From the NCBI GenBank assembly GCA_905209435.1, contig CAJLTE010000022.1, forward strand, positions 1 to 36,744: DNA of 36,744 bases, written 5' to 3'. This document shows, in pieces, positions 8,816-20,116 of this stretch. The position numbers and the translations under genes are program-made. The DNA is from an uncultured Blautia sp. Lineage in GTDB: Bacteria > Bacillota_A > Clostridia > Lachnospirales > Lachnospiraceae. Below the pieces are notes generated by a model that searched no databases, was not told where the DNA came from, and saw nothing but the letters and a program-made list of their open reading frames with translations. Each line of letters starts with the position of its first letter. Within the stretch, counting starts at the first letter, position 1.

Positions 8816-9721
8816 ATGGCTATGCGTAAAATTCTGGTGGATGACACCAACCGGGAACTTTGTGAACATGGAACTGCAGGTTTTCCCATGACAGTGAATC
8901 ATGATGACCTCTGGGCTTTTGAGGGGAAAAGTGTTCCTATTCACTGGCATAATGACCTGGAGATCAGCGTTCCCAGAGAAGGGGAAGCGATTTATCAGGT
9001 TTACCAGAAAACTTATACTGTCAGACCGGGTGAAGCTCTTGTACTGAACCGAAATGTGCCGCATAGCTGCCATTCGCCCAATAATAGTCATGCCCGTTAC
9101 AGTACGTTTCTGGCACGTCCGGATTTCATATATGGCGAATTCGGAAGTGATGTGGAACGCAACTGTTTTCGGCCTTTTCTGCAGAATTCTGCAGTTCCCT
9201 GTATTCTGCTGAATGAAGAAAACGAATGTACTAAAAGCGTGTTACAGAAACTCAATGAAGTTGAGGAAATCTTTGATCAGAAGTCTTATTGTTATGAACT
9301 GAAGATCAAAGGTCTTCTCTGTGAAGTGTACAGTCTGATCCTTTGTGAACATCAGAAAGAATTCACAAAATTCATTCCGTCTAACCAACTTGAACTGGAA
9401 CGATTGGAGCAAATGTTGAATTATCTTAATACACATTTTGAGTCTGTAGTTTCTCTGCAGGAACTGGCTGATCAAGTTCATCTGTCCAGAGAGGTCTGCT
9501 GCCGTCTGTTTAAGAAAATGACAGGCAAAACAGTTACCGGATATCTGGAAGAATACCGTGTCAATCAGAGTCTGTCACTGGTACAGAGCAGTCAGTACTC
9601 TATGATCCAGATTGCAGATATGACAGGTTTCAGCAATGCAAGCCGATTTGCCTACGCATTCCGCAAGCAGTTCGGATGCAATCCTGGTGAATACAATTCT
9701 CTTAAGCGGCAGAATGTCTGA
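8816..9721 (+). CDS. AraC family transcriptional regulator (cupin sensor)
   Basis: This 301-residue protein has an N-terminal cupin-like ligand-binding region (about 25-110, with PIHWHNDLEISVP and YTVRPGEALVLNRNVPHSCHS). Its C-terminal double helix-turn-helix is at about 200-295, with SLQELADQVHLSREVCCRLFKK in the first motif and IADMTGFSNASRFAYAFRKQFGCNPGEY in the second. This is the standard length and order for AraC/XylS regulators of sugar or stress genes. A GGAG site lies about nine bases before the ATG; a second ATG two codons in is possible. It is divergent from the MATE exporter and upstream of the 53 bp array and lacZ. The targets are not known. Confidence 0.92.
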   Translation: MAMRKILVDDTNRELCEHGTAGFPMTVNHDDLWAFEGKSVPIHWHNDLEISVPREGEAIYQVYQKTYTVRPGEALVLNRNVPHSCHSPNNSHARYSTFLARPDFIYGEFGSDVERNCFRPFLQNSAVPCILLNEENECTKSVLQKLNEVEEIFDQKSYCYELKIKGLLCEVYSLILCEHQKEFTKFIPSNQLELERLEQMLNYLNTHFESVVSLQELADQVHLSREVCCRLFKKMTGKTVTGYLEEYRVNQSLSLVQSSQYSMIQIADMTGFSNASRFAYAFRKQFGCNPGEYNSLKRQNV

Positions 9722-9886
9722 TGAATACTTCTCTTTCTGCTGCATGGCTAATTATATTCGAAACCTGTCTGAAAGACGATTCTGGTATTGATTTACATGA
9801 TACAGATATTGACTTTTTTATTTATTTCTTTTTGCATATTAGTTCTATTTATTTCAAGATAGAAATTTAGGTGACTTGAAATGAAA

Positions 9887-10280
9887 CAAAATATAGTTAC
9901 GGTCATTATGAAAAAAGACTATTGCACTATATATGATCAAAAATGTAATTACAGTCAACTTAAAGCAAGATCTTAGTGGACCTTAATCATTAAAAATACA
10001 ATTGCAGTCAGCTTAAGGCAAAATCTTGGTTGACCTTAATCATTAAAAATACAATTATAGTCAGCTTAAAGCAAGATCTTGGTTGACCTTAATCATTAAA
10101 AGTATAATTTCAGTCATCTTAAAACAAAATCCCCAATGACCTTATTCAATAAAAGTGCAAATACGGTCATCCAAAAAAGAGATTGTAAATGACTTAAAAA
10201 GCAAGAAACAGAAATATAGTCACCCCAATAACAAATTATGACTGACTGTATTTACAAAAATTAGAATTCCAGTCAAACGC
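9887..10280. repeat. Tandem array of a 53 bp unit, about seven copies
   Basis: Units start at 9939, 9992, 10045, 10098, 10151, 10204 and 10257, exactly 53 bases apart, with a degenerate copy before (about 9887). Each has an AGTCA or GGTCA motif at offset 15, and most have a TGAC motif about 24 bases further on. Units 2 and 3 are nearly identical and similarity falls off outward. The 610-base gap lies between the 3' ends of the AraC gene (plus) and lacZ (minus), so it is not an ordinary promoter region. The remainder, 9722-9886, is AT-rich with nothing recognised. Confidence 0.85.
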
Positions 10281-10331
10281 AAGGAACTATCACTCTTTAT
10301 TTTAGAGATTATCAGCATTGCATCCGCAAAA

Positions 10332-13547
<3,216 letters not shown>

Positions 13548-13559
13548 TCATTATATTCT

Positions 13560-13585
13560 GCGTGAAATCCCTTATATTTTCACGC
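13560..13585. promoter_or_regulatory. Inverted repeat in the lacZ leader
   Basis: GCGTGAAA (13560-13567) and TTTCACGC (13578-13585) are perfect inverted arms around 10 bases, downstream of the predicted lacZ transcription start. It shares the TTCAC/GTGAA half-site with the palindrome at 13603-13617. It could be an operator or an RNA hairpin. Confidence 0.5.
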
Positions 13586-13602
13586 CCGGATCAAAGTTTT
13601 CC

Positions 13603-13617
13603 ATTCACCCCGTGAAT
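13603..13617. promoter_or_regulatory. 15 bp palindrome at the lacZ transcription start
   Basis: ATTCACCCCGTGAAT is perfectly symmetrical apart from its central base. It sits where transcription from the TATAAT box at 13624-13629 should begin, the usual place for a repressor operator. The protein that binds it is unknown. Confidence 0.5.
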
Positions 13618-13623
13618 ACTGTT

Positions 13624-13683
13624 ATTATAGTATTTTGCAGCCGGAAAACATATAAACTCTATTCGACAAAACATGCACAAAAT
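13624..13683 (-). promoter_or_regulatory. lacZ promoter with probable AraC-type operator
   Basis: Read leftward, a TATAAT -10 box (13624-13629) has no good -35 box. In its place upstream is a 40-base segment starting ATTTTGTGCATGTTTTGTC that matches the region ahead of the GPH symporter (19773-19832) at 32 of 40 positions, with the -10 box at exactly the same distance. TTTTGT is repeated 11 bases apart, one helical turn, as expected for AraC-family direct-repeat binding. Activator dependence is inferred. Confidence 0.7.
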
Positions 13684-13691
13684 GATATAAT
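13663..13691 (+). promoter_or_regulatory. Promoter of the divergent AraC gene
   Basis: TCGACA (13663-13668), a 17-base spacer and TATAAT (13686-13691) form a strong rightward promoter. Its -35 box and spacer overlap the lacZ operator, so a regulator bound there could activate lacZ and repress its own gene. Confidence 0.65.
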
Positions 13692-13729
13692 TTTAAATAT
13701 CAGATCCGAATTCTACAGGAGGTTTTCCT

Positions 13730-14605
13730 ATGTACACAAACTCCGCATACTGGCATCAGTCCCGTGTTGATTTTAAAGATAAAAAGCATTCTCTATTTGT
13801 CGGAAGCTGCGGTACTTACCGTCTCTATACAGTAAAAAAACTTCCCACTCACCGTCCCCGCGGGCGTGTAGATTATCAGCTTTTATACATTGCTTCCGGT
13901 AAAGCTCACTTCTATTTTAATGGAAAAGAGCAGGTCGTATCTGCCGGAAACATGGTACTGTACCGTCCGAAAGAAGAACAGCGCTACTATTATTATGGAG
14001 CGGAGCATCCGGAAGTGTACTGGGTTCATTTCACAGGAAATAATGTAAAGAATATCCTGCGTAAATACGGGATCGCAGATGATGTGCATGTAATCTGCTC
14101 TGGTATTTCTATGGAATATAAACAACTGTATCAAAACATGATTCAGGAACTGCAGCTTAAGCAGGAAGACTATGAAGAATTACTGGTCAATTATCTGCGT
14201 CAGCTTTTTATTCTGATTCACCGCCAGCTTCTTACCAAACCAAGAAAAAAGAATCCAATGATCATGGATGACATGGCTCAGGCTGTGGAATATTTTCGGA
14301 TACATTATAATAAACCTGTGAGTATTGAAGATTATGCTGCTTCCCACAATATCAGCGTCAGCTGGTTTATCCAGAATTTCAAGCAATATACAAATACCAC
14401 TCCGGCTCAGTATGTTCAGCTTTTGCGGACAACCAATGCGAAATCTCTGCTGGAAACGACCAATTATAATGTTTCGGAGATATCCAATCTGGTTGGGTAT
14501 GAGAATCCGTTATATTTCAGTCGCTTTTTTAAGAAACAATTTGGAGTATCTCCATCACAGTTTCGTAAACAGCTGTTAAGCAATGAAGAATATCATTCTA
14601 AATAG
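13730..14605 (+). CDS. AraC family regulator, likely of beta-galactoside genes
   Basis: This 291-residue regulator has an N-terminal cupin arm (RGRVDYQLLYIASGKAHFYFN, then GNMVLYRPKEEQRYYYYG, about 44-90). Its C-terminal AraC-type double helix-turn-helix is at about 190-285, with SIEDYAASHNISVSWFIQNFK and ISNLVGYENPLYFSRFFKKQFGVSPSQFR. The start has an AGGAGG site six to seven bases upstream. It is divergent from lacZ, and its own promoter overlaps the operator shared by lacZ and the symporter, so it is the best candidate to bind that operator. The ligand is probably a beta-galactoside or product, by inference. A bidirectional terminator follows. Confidence 0.93.
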   Translation: MYTNSAYWHQSRVDFKDKKHSLFVGSCGTYRLYTVKKLPTHRPRGRVDYQLLYIASGKAHFYFNGKEQVVSAGNMVLYRPKEEQRYYYYGAEHPEVYWVHFTGNNVKNILRKYGIADDVHVICSGISMEYKQLYQNMIQELQLKQEDYEELLVNYLRQLFILIHRQLLTKPRKKNPMIMDDMAQAVEYFRIHYNKPVSIEDYAASHNISVSWFIQNFKQYTNTTPAQYVQLLRTTNAKSLLETTNYNVSEISNLVGYENPLYFSRFFKKQFGVSPSQFRKQLLSNEEYHSK

Positions 14606-14696
14606 AATTTCATGTCTGTCATTTGGTTATGAACAGACAGTGAAACGAATATTTATCCATTTGACTATATTAATACTTCTAATGATCTTTTTAACT

Positions 14697-14740
14697 AAAA
14701 AGGTGACCGTCTGAAAATCCATTCAGCTGTCACCTTTTTT
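14697..14740. terminator. Bidirectional terminator between the AraC gene and the GH42 gene
   Basis: AAAAAGGTGAC (from 14697) pairs with GTCACCTTTTTT (ending 14740), giving a GC stem with an A-tract on one side and a T-tract on the other. It serves both convergent genes. Confidence 0.85.
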
Positions 14741-14762
14741 CATTTATTTATATAACATTTGG

Positions 14763-16790
14763 TTAAACTATTTTTATCTTTGCAACCGCAAGTCCATAAA
14801 TTTTCAGCCTTTCTTCTCCACTGCCGTAAATCCATTCAGCCTCTCCATCCGGCAATGGAAGCTCAACTGCATCTGTTCCGAAGTTCTGATAAATATAATA
14901 TTTCGCATCGTCATTTTCTCTTACTGTAATTTCCAGTGTATCCGGGATTTCGCCTTTTATTCCACAGGAAATACCACTGTCAGCAACTACTTTTCCAATA
15001 AAATCATCATAGAAATCTCTGTCAGCATCAGCAGCTACATACCATGCTTTTCCTTTTCCGTAATCATTGACTGTCAGACAGGAATATCCTTTGTAGAAGT
15101 CCTCTCCATAAGTCATCAGCGAACGCGCACCGCGAAGTTCCACCAGATCGCACAGATATTTACAGGTATAGGTTCTGTTCAGTCCAAGTTCATTATTGTG
15201 TACAGGAACCAGTCTGTTTTCTTCCCAGTCATAAAGAGCATCAAGCTCTGTACTTCTGATTCCCAGGACATCCATCAGTCCGTGAGGAGTTCCCTCCAGA
15301 TAACATCTGTCTGTATCATCCACGATTCCTGACCAGTAACTTGTGATCAGATAACCGCCATTTTCCACAAAAGCACGGACTTTCTCTGCAAATCCTTTCT
15401 TAAACATATATACCATAGGCAGTGCCAGTATCTTATATTTGTCCAGATCACAGGTCATATCTATCAGATCTACATTCAGTCCCTGTCTGCGGAAACTTCT
15501 GTAAAATTTTCTCAGCGCTTCCATATAGTGAAGCCCTTTGTTTCTCGGTCCCTGACTGTCTTCCATTGCCCACTGGCTGTCCCAGTCATAGATGATCGCG
15601 GCTTTACTGTTTACGATTGTTCCGGCCAGTTCTTTTATCTTTTTCAGGGCTTCTCCGGTTTCAGAAACCTCTTTAAATACTCTTGTATCTTTTCCGCCAT
15701 AATGATCGATCACTGCTCCGTGAAACTTCTCAGAAGCTCCACGGCTCTGACGGATCTGGAAATAAAGCGCCCCCTCACTTCCATGTGCGATTGCTTCCAT
15801 AGACTGTGCAAAGAGAACTCCCGGCTTCTTCAGTTTACTTACACCCTGCCAGTTAGTAGCTGCCGGGCAGGATTCCATCTGGATAAATGGTTTCCCTTTC
15901 AGAGATCGCATCAGATCATGATACAATCCATTATCATCAGCTGTGTCGATCGCATCTTCTTTATGCCATGTAGGGTAAGTATCCCAGGAAACGACATCAA
16001 TTTCTTTTGCAATCTTAAAATAGTCCAGCCCTTTATAATGATACATGAGATTTGCTGTTGTAGGAAGATTGCTTCCTCCATCTCTCACTGCCTGAATTTC
16101 ATGATGGAGAAAATCCGCAGTCTGATGGGTAACAAACCGCTTCCAGTCCAGGTTTAATGCATGAAGCTGAGTTTCTCCGATCCTGGACGGACTCTCGATC
16201 TGATCAAAGCTGTTATAATTATGGCTCCAGAATGTAGTACACCACTGATCATTCAGATTTTCAATTGTCTGGTATTTCTCTTTCAACCATTTGCGGAATG
16301 CATCCTGGCAGAGCGGACAATGGCATTCTCCACCATATTCATTGGAAATGTGCCACAAAATCACTCCCGGGTGTGTGGCCACTTCTTCTGCCAGTTTTTT
16401 ATTTATGATATGTACTTTTTCTCTGTATACAGGAGATGTATAACAGTGATTATGTCTGAATCCGAAAAGATTTCTGTGTCGTGTTTCATCTACACGGAGA
16501 ACCTCAGGATATTTATCTGCCATCCATTTCGGTCTCGCACCTGACGGGGTTGCCAGAATTGTGTAGATTCCGCTTTTATAAAGCTTATCAATAATCTCCT
16601 GCAGCCACCCAAAATTAAAGACTCCCTCTTCCGGTTCCAGTGTTACCCAGGAAAAAATCCCAAGGCTTACCACATTGCATCCCGATTGTGAAAGCATGTC
16701 TATATCTTTTTCAAGAATATCAGGTCTCTTTAACCACTGTTCCGGATTATAGTCGCCGCCATGAAGCAGCATGTCTGTTTTAAACTCCAT
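14763..16790 (-). CDS. Beta-galactosidase, glycoside hydrolase family 42
   Basis: This 675-residue enzyme has the GH42 layout: a TIM barrel (about 1-380), a trimerisation domain and a small C-terminal beta domain. It opens LLHGGDYNPEQWL. The acid/base glutamate is in WHISNEYGGE (Glu151) and the nucleophile in IQMESCPAATNW (Glu306). Cysteines 116, 156, 158 and 161 match the zinc cluster seen in many family members. GH42 enzymes act on lactose or on galacto-oligosaccharides from plant galactan. No signal peptide is present, so it works on imported sugar. The ribosome binding site AAGGAGG is well placed. It has its own promoter, whose -35 box lies inside a terminator hairpin. Confidence 0.95.
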   Translation of the reverse strand: MEFKTDMLLHGGDYNPEQWLKRPDILEKDIDMLSQSGCNVVSLGIFSWVTLEPEEGVFNFGWLQEIIDKLYKSGIYTILATPSGARPKWMADKYPEVLRVDETRHRNLFGFRHNHCYTSPVYREKVHIINKKLAEEVATHPGVILWHISNEYGGECHCPLCQDAFRKWLKEKYQTIENLNDQWCTTFWSHNYNSFDQIESPSRIGETQLHALNLDWKRFVTHQTADFLHHEIQAVRDGGSNLPTTANLMYHYKGLDYFKIAKEIDVVSWDTYPTWHKEDAIDTADDNGLYHDLMRSLKGKPFIQMESCPAATNWQGVSKLKKPGVLFAQSMEAIAHGSEGALYFQIRQSRGASEKFHGAVIDHYGGKDTRVFKEVSETGEALKKIKELAGTIVNSKAAIIYDWDSQWAMEDSQGPRNKGLHYMEALRKFYRSFRRQGLNVDLIDMTCDLDKYKILALPMVYMFKKGFAEKVRAFVENGGYLITSYWSGIVDDTDRCYLEGTPHGLMDVLGIRSTELDALYDWEENRLVPVHNNELGLNRTYTCKYLCDLVELRGARSLMTYGEDFYKGYSCLTVNDYGKGKAWYVAADADRDFYDDFIGKVVADSGISCGIKGEIPDTLEITVRENDDAKYYIYQNFGTDAVELPLPDGEAEWIYGSGEERLKIYGLAVAKIKIV

Positions 16791-16808
16791 AAAAACCTCC
16801 TTAACATA

Positions 16809-16837
16809 AATATACTTATATGGAAAAACGATGTCAG
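16809..16837 (-). promoter_or_regulatory. GH42 gene promoter overlapping a terminator
   Basis: Read leftward, CTGACA (16832-16837), a 17-base spacer and TATATT (16809-16814) form a promoter. The -35 box is part of the distal arm of the hairpin at 16824-16872. Confidence 0.55.
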
Positions 16838-16872
16838 ATCATGAACACCTCTTGGGATCTGACATCGTTTTT
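16824..16872. terminator. Terminator with perfect 17 bp stem
   Basis: Bases 16824-16840 and 16856-16872 are perfect inverted copies with a 15-base loop. The stem starts with A5 and ends with T5, so it can stop transcription in either direction. On the minus strand it closes the unit holding the LacI remnant and AraC gene. Confidence 0.8.
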
Positions 16873-16942
16873 TCTATCCGGCAAATAAGCCTTTCTGCCT
16901 TACATGCAGTTTATATTGTGTAGCTATATCGCAGCTTATCGG

Positions 16943-17281
16943 CTAATTTGTAGAAGCTTTCATCTGCAGTTCATAACCTAATATAGATTTCGGCAGTCTC
17001 TTATTTTCTGTAAGATATACATACAAAATCCTGCTTGCCTCTTTTCCAAGCTCATCCACATCAAAGTGAACACAGCTGACAGGTGGATACCATTCATCCA
17101 GCAGATTACTGTTATGAAGAGAAGCCACTTTTATTCTTTCAGGAACCGGAATTCCCTTTTTGCGCAGAATTCTTAAGATCACCATGCAGATGTTATCGTC
17201 CATACACAGAATACAGTTCACATCAGATGCCAGCACTTTTTCTATCGCCATTACAAATCTATTTTCAGTTTTTGCCCACAT
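16943..17281 (-). pseudogene. LacI-family regulator, C-terminal remnant
   Basis: These 112 residues match the last third of a LacI/GalR sensor domain: NCILCMDDNICMVILRILRKKGIPVPERIKV is the typical second-subdomain segment (residues 22-52), and VSCVHFDVDELGKEASRIL is the usual C-terminal helix. The DNA-binding helix-turn-helix and first sensor subdomain are missing, and no ribosome binding site precedes the ATG at 17281. The frame is open further back to the AraC gene's stop codon at 17309-17311, and the two genes share the same frame across that TAA. It is most simply the decayed end of a former lactose-type repressor. Confidence 0.65.
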
Positions 17282-17308
17282 CTTTTGGCTTTTTCTCTGA
17301 TTTACTGC

Positions 17309-18241
17309 TTATATATTTTCTTCTATGCTTTTATGCACATTTTTTATCCACTGTCCTGGGGTCTGGTTTTTTACTTTTCTGAAATTTGTTATAAATGTAG
17401 ACATATTATTAAATCCTACTTTTTGTGCCGCTTCACTGATATTAAATTTTTTATTTTTTAACAGCTTACAGGCTTCCTGTATCCGGATATAATTTACATA
17501 CTGAACGGGAGTCATATTATATTTTTCGGAAAATAACCTTCTAAGATAGCTTTCACTGATGAATGTTGCTTCCGCAATATCAGATATCTTGATGTCTTCC
17601 GCAAAATGTTCCTCTACAAATGAAAGTGCAAGCTGTAACTTTCCGGACTTATCATCATTTACATATTCCATTGTATCCTGACGCTTCTCATTTACAAATT
17701 CATCCGAATTAATTTTCACGATTTCCATAAGCACCGTAAATAGAAGTCCTTTTACACAATTTCTGTACCCATAGTCCTGTATTCTGATCTGATCCATGAG
17801 ACAGTCAAGTTCACGCACAAGCAGCGGGACTTCTTCCTTCTGCCTTTTGATCGGGCCGCTTTCAATTCGATTCTGGAAACGCTGAGCATCTCTTTTTCTG
17901 AATTTTGCGCTTAATAAAAATTCCATGGTATCAACATAAATGAATTCCCAGAAGCTTTTCTCTCCCTCCGCATTAATAATATTATGAGGAAAATTTGCAG
18001 GAATAATGATCACTGAATTCTCTGTATAAAATCTTCTGTCATTATTAAATACTACCGTTCCTCTTCCCCTTCTGCAGATTCCAATCTCCAGTAAATTATG
18101 AAAATGATTTGGCAGAACGGTTCTTCTCACCTCATCCAGACCATATGTTTTGATCCCTGCACTTCCCAGCACTGCCAGCAGATCCTCTCCGTCCGGGATC
18201 TGGCAATATTTGAATTTGGCTTCTCTTCTCCTGTTCGGCAT
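17309..18241 (-). CDS. AraC family transcriptional regulator
   Basis: This 310-residue protein has an N-terminal cupin-type sensor (LPNHFHNLLEIGICRRGRG, then SVIIIPANFPHNI, about 43-90). Its C-terminal double helix-turn-helix is at about 205-300, with KISDIAEATFISESYLRRLFSEKY and ISEAAQKVGFNNMSTFITNFRKVKNQTPGQW. It follows the GPH symporter on the same strand after a 12 bp hairpin at 18270-18305, so its level may be tied to that operon. The ribosome binding site is weak (GGGGTG). It is a second candidate regulator for the beta-galactoside genes. The stop codon is directly followed, in the same frame, by the LacI-type remnant. Confidence 0.92.
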   Translation of the reverse strand: MPNRRREAKFKYCQIPDGEDLLAVLGSAGIKTYGLDEVRRTVLPNHFHNLLEIGICRRGRGTVVFNNDRRFYTENSVIIIPANFPHNIINAEGEKSFWEFIYVDTMEFLLSAKFRKRDAQRFQNRIESGPIKRQKEEVPLLVRELDCLMDQIRIQDYGYRNCVKGLLFTVLMEIVKINSDEFVNEKRQDTMEYVNDDKSGKLQLALSFVEEHFAEDIKISDIAEATFISESYLRRLFSEKYNMTPVQYVNYIRIQEACKLLKNKKFNISEAAQKVGFNNMSTFITNFRKVKNQTPGQWIKNVHKSIEENI

Positions 18242-18269
18242 TTACTCACCCCATTTATTTCTATTTAAT

Positions 18270-18305
18270 AATTCCCCTCTGCTTTTCTCAAAACAGAGGG
18301 GAATT
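18270..18305. terminator. Intercistronic hairpin, 12 bp perfect stem
   Basis: AATTCCCCTCTG (18270-18281) pairs perfectly with 18294-18305 around a 12-base loop. On the minus strand no T-tract follows, so it may be a partial terminator or mRNA stabiliser between the symporter and AraC genes. Confidence 0.55.
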
Positions 18306-18336
18306 ATCTTTTTAATCTTTATATGATTTTTATTTA

Positions 18337-19704
18337 TTATCCGTTTAATCTTCTGCCTGAGATCAACTCTTTATTTGCTTTTTCTACATTCATTCTTGAC
18401 ATGATAAATGTAATAATGATGCAGATTACAAACGGTACCCAGAGATACATAATATGAAGCATACTGATACAGGAAGCCGGCTGTGTTGCCAGGTTCTGGT
18501 CAAATTTACTGAATGCCAGAAGCCATCCTGTAATAGCTGTTCCAAGTCCGCCTCCAAGCTTGATGCCAAGAGATGTACAGGAATACATGGTTCCATCTAC
18601 ACGTTTGCCTTTTGTAAGATATGTGTATTCAGAGCAGTTGGCAATTACTGCATTCATATCTCCCTGCCATGGTCCCATACCAAAAGCTGCAACTGCCGTA
18701 AACGCCAGCATAAGCGGAACGCTGTGCATATATGCGGCAACAATTACAAGACCTCTTCCGATAGTTCCAATTGCATAACCGGTAACATTTAATTTGTATA
18801 ATCCCTGCCATTTCGCTACCAGCGATGGTGTGATCACAAGAGCAATGATCAATGGAATATTGATCGCCCATGAGAATACAGGGAATAAGTTTTCATTTAA
18901 CAGAACATACATCATATAGTAAATACCCATATTCAGCATAGCTGAATAAATCTGCTGAAGAATATAAGTAACACAGATCATAATGTAATATTTATTTGCA
19001 AACAACAGTTTTGCTGCTTCAACAAGAGAGTATTTCTCATCTGAAGAATTATCCACACCGTCATTTAATTCTTCTTCCGAAAGTTCTTTGACAGATAATG
19101 CAGAAATTGTATTTACTGCCAGACCGATGATTGCATAAATGATAGCTACTGTTCTCCATCCTGCTGCTCCGCCACCCATAACTTCAACAAATTTAATTGT
19201 AACAGACTGGATCAGAAGACTGGTTGAGAATGCAAAGATGAAACGATAGGAACCCATCTCCACACGCTCTTTGCTGTTCTTTGTGATCAACGCGGTCAGT
19301 GCTGAATATGCGATGTTGTTTGCTGTATAGAAGACTGCGTTTAATAAGGAATATGCAATAAAAAACCATGCATACTGTGCAGTTTTTCCAAGGCTTTCCG
19401 GAATTGCAAAGATGCCGATCAGGGTTACTGCGCATCCGATATAGCCGTAAAGCATCCATGGTTTTGCTTTTCCCATTCTTGTGTGGGTTTTGTCGATCAT
19501 GGAGCCAAAGAAGATGTCTGTTACGCCATCAAATAATTTAGATAATGCGATCAGAGTTCCGACGATACCTGCATTCAATCCAACCATGTTGGTCAGATAC
19601 AGCATGACAAAGGAGGATAAGAATGCGTACACAACATTACCTGCCACATCACCCGAGCCATATCCGACTTTGTTATACCATTTTAAGTACTTTTTTTCTT
19701 CCAT
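18337..19704 (-). CDS. GPH family sugar:cation symporter
   Basis: This 455-residue, twelve-helix transporter belongs to the glycoside-pentoside-hexuronide family (MelB/LacS type). It opens KYLKWYNKVGYGSGDVAGNV and carries the family's cation-site region LSKLFDGVTDIFFGSMIDKTHTRMGKAKPW at about 54-83. No C-terminal PTS IIA domain is present, unlike streptococcal LacS. It should import a beta-galactoside with sodium or protons to feed the two beta-galactosidases. The GAGAGGAAG ribosome binding site is six to eight bases before the ATG. Its promoter module is nearly the same as that of lacZ, which supports the substrate assignment. Confidence 0.92.
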   Translation of the reverse strand: MEEKKYLKWYNKVGYGSGDVAGNVVYAFLSSFVMLYLTNMVGLNAGIVGTLIALSKLFDGVTDIFFGSMIDKTHTRMGKAKPWMLYGYIGCAVTLIGIFAIPESLGKTAQYAWFFIAYSLLNAVFYTANNIAYSALTALITKNSKERVEMGSYRFIFAFSTSLLIQSVTIKFVEVMGGGAAGWRTVAIIYAIIGLAVNTISALSVKELSEEELNDGVDNSSDEKYSLVEAAKLLFANKYYIMICVTYILQQIYSAMLNMGIYYMMYVLLNENLFPVFSWAINIPLIIALVITPSLVAKWQGLYKLNVTGYAIGTIGRGLVIVAAYMHSVPLMLAFTAVAAFGMGPWQGDMNAVIANCSEYTYLTKGKRVDGTMYSCTSLGIKLGGGLGTAITGWLLAFSKFDQNLATQPASCISMLHIMYLWVPFVICIIITFIMSRMNVEKANKELISGRRLNG

Positions 19705-19772
19705 TTTCTACTTCCTCTCATAGTTTATACCGATTTCTCCGTTCAGGCGGTTTTCGCCTTTGTTCGGTGATT

Positions 19773-19832
19773 ATTATAAAATAAAAGAAATCGAAACTAT
19801 ATAAACCGAATGAGACAAAATATGCACAAAAT
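19773..19832 (-). promoter_or_regulatory. GPH symporter promoter with operator shared with lacZ
   Basis: TATAAT (19773-19778, leftward) is preceded by a segment starting ATTTTGTGCATATTTTGTC and containing GTTTATATAGTTTC. Both parts and their spacing match the lacZ promoter. Two more half-site-like copies of the ATGCACA word occur further upstream at 19882-19890 and 19908-19916. Those are absent at lacZ. Confidence 0.7.
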
Positions 19833-19951
19833 TAAAGAGTTTTTAACTTTCTCTTTACGGAAAATCTGCGCAATTATAAATATGCACAATTTTGTATATG
19901 TCTTTTTATGCACATTGTCCTTGAGCAAAGTTCCGTGCCCTTTTCGCAAAA

Positions 19952-19975
19952 ACAATCGTAAAAATTTACGATTGT
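19952..19975. promoter_or_regulatory. 24 bp palindrome, function unknown
   Basis: ACAATCGTAAA and TTTACGATTGT are perfect inverted arms separated by two bases. It lies in the 410-base gap between the symporter start and the DUF2442 gene. It may be an operator or a small cruciform; no T-tract follows. Confidence 0.4.
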
Positions 19976-20030
19976 CTTTGGAATATTAAACTTTTGTGGT
20001 TATATAAAGCTCTATTTTGAAGATAAACGA

Positions 20031-20088
20031 AAAACCAGAGGATAATATTTCGCCTGTAATTTACGGGGTGATATTATTCTCTGGTTTT
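20031..20088 (-). terminator. Terminator after the DUF2442 gene
   Basis: AAAACCAGAG (20031-20040) pairs with CTCTGGTTTT (20079-20088), with further ATAATAT/ATATTAT pairing inside. Leftward, the stem is followed by a T-tract. Confidence 0.75.
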
Positions 20089-20116
20089 AGTGTTTTTCAT
20101 ATAGACAGTATAAAGA

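Noticed and set aside
9887..10280. CRISPR array
   Set aside because: The 53 bp units are similar along their whole length and lack a conserved repeat separated by unique spacers; no cas genes are nearby.
15528..16157. 209-codon plus-strand ORF inside the GH42 gene
   Set aside because: It lies entirely antisense to a well-supported enzyme gene, has no family features and no ribosome binding site of note.
16943..18241. A single AraC-LacI fusion protein
   Set aside because: A TAA codon separates the parts and the AraC protein has a natural-looking C-terminus; read-through or an error would be needed.
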